5,419 nt of DNA, from contig JAPSKJ010000175.1 of the NCBI GenBank assembly GCA_031177735.1, forward strand, positions 1 through 5,419. The letters run 5' to 3'. The translations under genes and the position numbers were made by a program. The stretch's first letter is position 1. Each line of letters opens with the position of its first letter. Source of the DNA: Nocardioides sp. (GTDB lineage Bacteria > Actinomycetota > Actinomycetes > Propionibacteriales > Nocardioidaceae). Under the pieces are notes generated by a model, which did no database searches, had not been told where the DNA came from, and saw nothing but the letters and a program-made list of their open reading frames with translations. Positions 4,410-5,419 of the stretch are shown here, one piece after another.

Positions 4410-5419
4410 GTGACATCGGCGTCGACGACCTCCCCGCTCCGTGACAGTGCCTTCCTGAAGGCCGCTCGGGGGGAGCCGGTGCCGCACACCCCGGTCTGGT
4501 ACATGCGCCAGGCCGGTCGCTCGCTGCCGGAGTACCTCCGCGTCCGCGAGGGCGTCCGGATGCTCGACGCCTGCCTCGACCCCGAGCTGGTCGTGGAGAT
4601 CACCATGCAGCCGGTGCGCCGCTACGGCGTCGACGCCGCCATCTTCTTCTCCGACATCGTGCTGCCGCTCAAGGCGGTCGGGGTCGACCTCGACATCAAG
4701 CCCGGCGTCGGGCCGGTGGTGGCGCACCCCGTGCGCACGCTGGCCGACGTCGAGGCGATCCCCGACCTCACCCCGGAGCACGTGCCGACGATCACCCAGG
4801 CGGTGCGTGCGCTGGTCGGCGAGCTCGCTTCGGTCCGCGGCGGTACGCCGCTGATCGGGTTCGCCGGCGCGCCGTTCACGGTGGCGTCGTACCTCGTCGA
4901 GGGCGGCCCGTCGAAGGAGCACGCGAAGACCAAGGCGATGATGTTCGGCGCCCCCGAGGTGTGGGACGCCCTGATGCGCAAGATCGCCGGCATCTCGGCG
5001 GCGTACCTGCAGGTGCAGGTCGAGGCCGGTGCCTCCGCCGTGCAGCTGTTCGACTCGTGGGCCGGAGCGCTGACGCCGGCCGACTACGAGGCGTCGGTGA
5101 TGCCGCACTCCGCGGCCGTGCTCGCCGCCGCCGCTGAGTGGGGCGTGCCGCGCATCCACTTCGGCGTCGGCACCAGCAACCTGCTCCCGCTGATGGGTGA
5201 GGCCGGCGCGGACGTCGTCGGCATCGACTGGCGCACCCCGCTCTCGCACGGCATCTCGCTGGTCGGCGACCGCGCCGTGCAGGGCAACCTCGACCCGACC
5301 CTGGTGTTCGCGCCCGCCGAGGTGATGCTGCAGCGCGCCGCCGAGGTGATCGAGGCGGGCCGCGCCGCGAAGGGGCACATCTTCAACCTCGGCCACGGCG
5401 TCATCCCGTCGACCGACCC
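4410..5419 (+). CDS. hemE: Uroporphyrinogen III decarboxylase (3' end outside window)
   Basis: This cytosolic enzyme removes the four acetate carboxyl groups of uroporphyrinogen III to give coproporphyrinogen III in heme synthesis. The 336 visible codons cover nearly the whole protein (family about 350 residues), and no stop is reached. Both family signatures are present: PVWYMRQAGR (residues 28-37) and GFAGAPFTVASYLVEG (150-165). The substrate-binding Asp is D82 in FSDIVLP, Tyr161 lies in the second signature, QLFDSWAG follows in the middle, and the conserved C-terminal His is H329 in NLGHGVIPSTD. GTG 4410 is chosen because it gives a normal-length N-terminus (MTSASTTSPLRDSAFLKAARG). GTG 4374 is in frame but would add an unlikely Arg/Cys-rich stretch. 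No Shine-Dalgarno sequence precedes 4410, so initiation may be leaderless. It is divergent from DUF3000, a common actinobacterial arrangement; in relatives a protoporphyrinogen/coproporphyrinogen oxidase and hemQ often follow. Confidence 0.96.
   Translation, partial: MTSASTTSPLRDSAFLKAARGEPVPHTPVWYMRQAGRSLPEYLRVREGVRMLDACLDPELVVEITMQPVRRYGVDAAIFFSDIVLPLKAVGVDLDIKPGVGPVVAHPVRTLADVEAIPDLTPEHVPTITQAVRALVGELASVRGGTPLIGFAGAPFTVASYLVEGGPSKEHAKTKAMMFGAPEVWDALMRKIAGISAAYLQVQVEAGASAVQLFDSWAGALTPADYEASVMPHSAAVLAAAAEWGVPRIHFGVGTSNLLPLMGEAGADVVGIDWRTPLSHGISLVGDRAVQGNLDPTLVFAPAEVMLQRAAEVIEAGRAAKGHIFNLGHGVIPSTD

Noticed and set aside
4340..4606. N-terminal extension of the DUF3000 frame to 4606
   Set aside because: It would overlap almost 200 bases of hemE on the other strand, and its residues do not resemble a DUF3000 N-terminus.
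4350..5396. Long minus-strand frame opposite hemE
   Set aside because: His/Arg/Asp/Gly-rich mirror of hemE codons; the plus strand carries both uroporphyrinogen decarboxylase signatures.
1..5419. tRNA/rRNA genes, CRISPR arrays, insertion sequences or prophage genes
   Set aside because: I saw no tRNA-like cloverleaf, no spaced direct repeats, no transposase motifs and no terminal inverted repeats with target duplications in the window.

Overview
The window is very GC-rich, with strong G/C third-position bias, GTG starts, few Shine-Dalgarno sites and a hemE / DUF3000 / RNase D neighbourhood. Together these point to a high-GC actinobacterium, most likely from the Propionibacteriales/Nocardioides group. 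The phylum is well supported; the genus is only an impression.

Layout, left to right. (1) 1-291 (+): the 3' end of an unrecognised helical protein that runs off the left edge. (2) 292-372: a short gap next to a locally AT-rich pocket (about 261-303) that looks like a promoter, plus a small hairpin just before the next gene. (3) 373-924 (+): a PemK/MazF-family protein with a basic N-terminal extension and no visible antitoxin partner. (4) 925-974: a 50-bp gap packed with inverted repeats and ending in a strong ribosome binding site. (5) 975-2390 (+): a lipoprotein of the ABC extracellular solute-binding family, with no permease or ATPase gene beside it. (6) 2394-3713 (-): ribonuclease D (DEDDy exonuclease plus HRDC), convergent with the lipoprotein gene across a 3-bp gap. 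(7) 3713-4339 (-): a DUF3000 protein whose stop codon overlaps the RNase D start (TGATG). (8) 4340-4409: a 70-bp divergent intergenic region with two overlapping palindromes. (9) 4410-5419 (+): hemE, uroporphyrinogen decarboxylase, nearly complete but cut by the right edge.

The right half is a known actinobacterial arrangement: hemE divergent from DUF3000-RNase D, as I recall for M. tuberculosis Rv2678c / Rv2680 / Rv2681. There dxs follows RNase D; here a solute-binding lipoprotein and a MazF-like gene sit in that position. Nothing in the window amounts to a clearly new multi-gene system. The most interesting signals are regulatory: a 9-bp stem that encloses both convergent stop codons, an array of palindromes before the lipoprotein gene, overlapping palindromes in the hemE/DUF3000 divergent region, and a possible stress (ECF) sigma-factor promoter upstream of the MazF-like gene.
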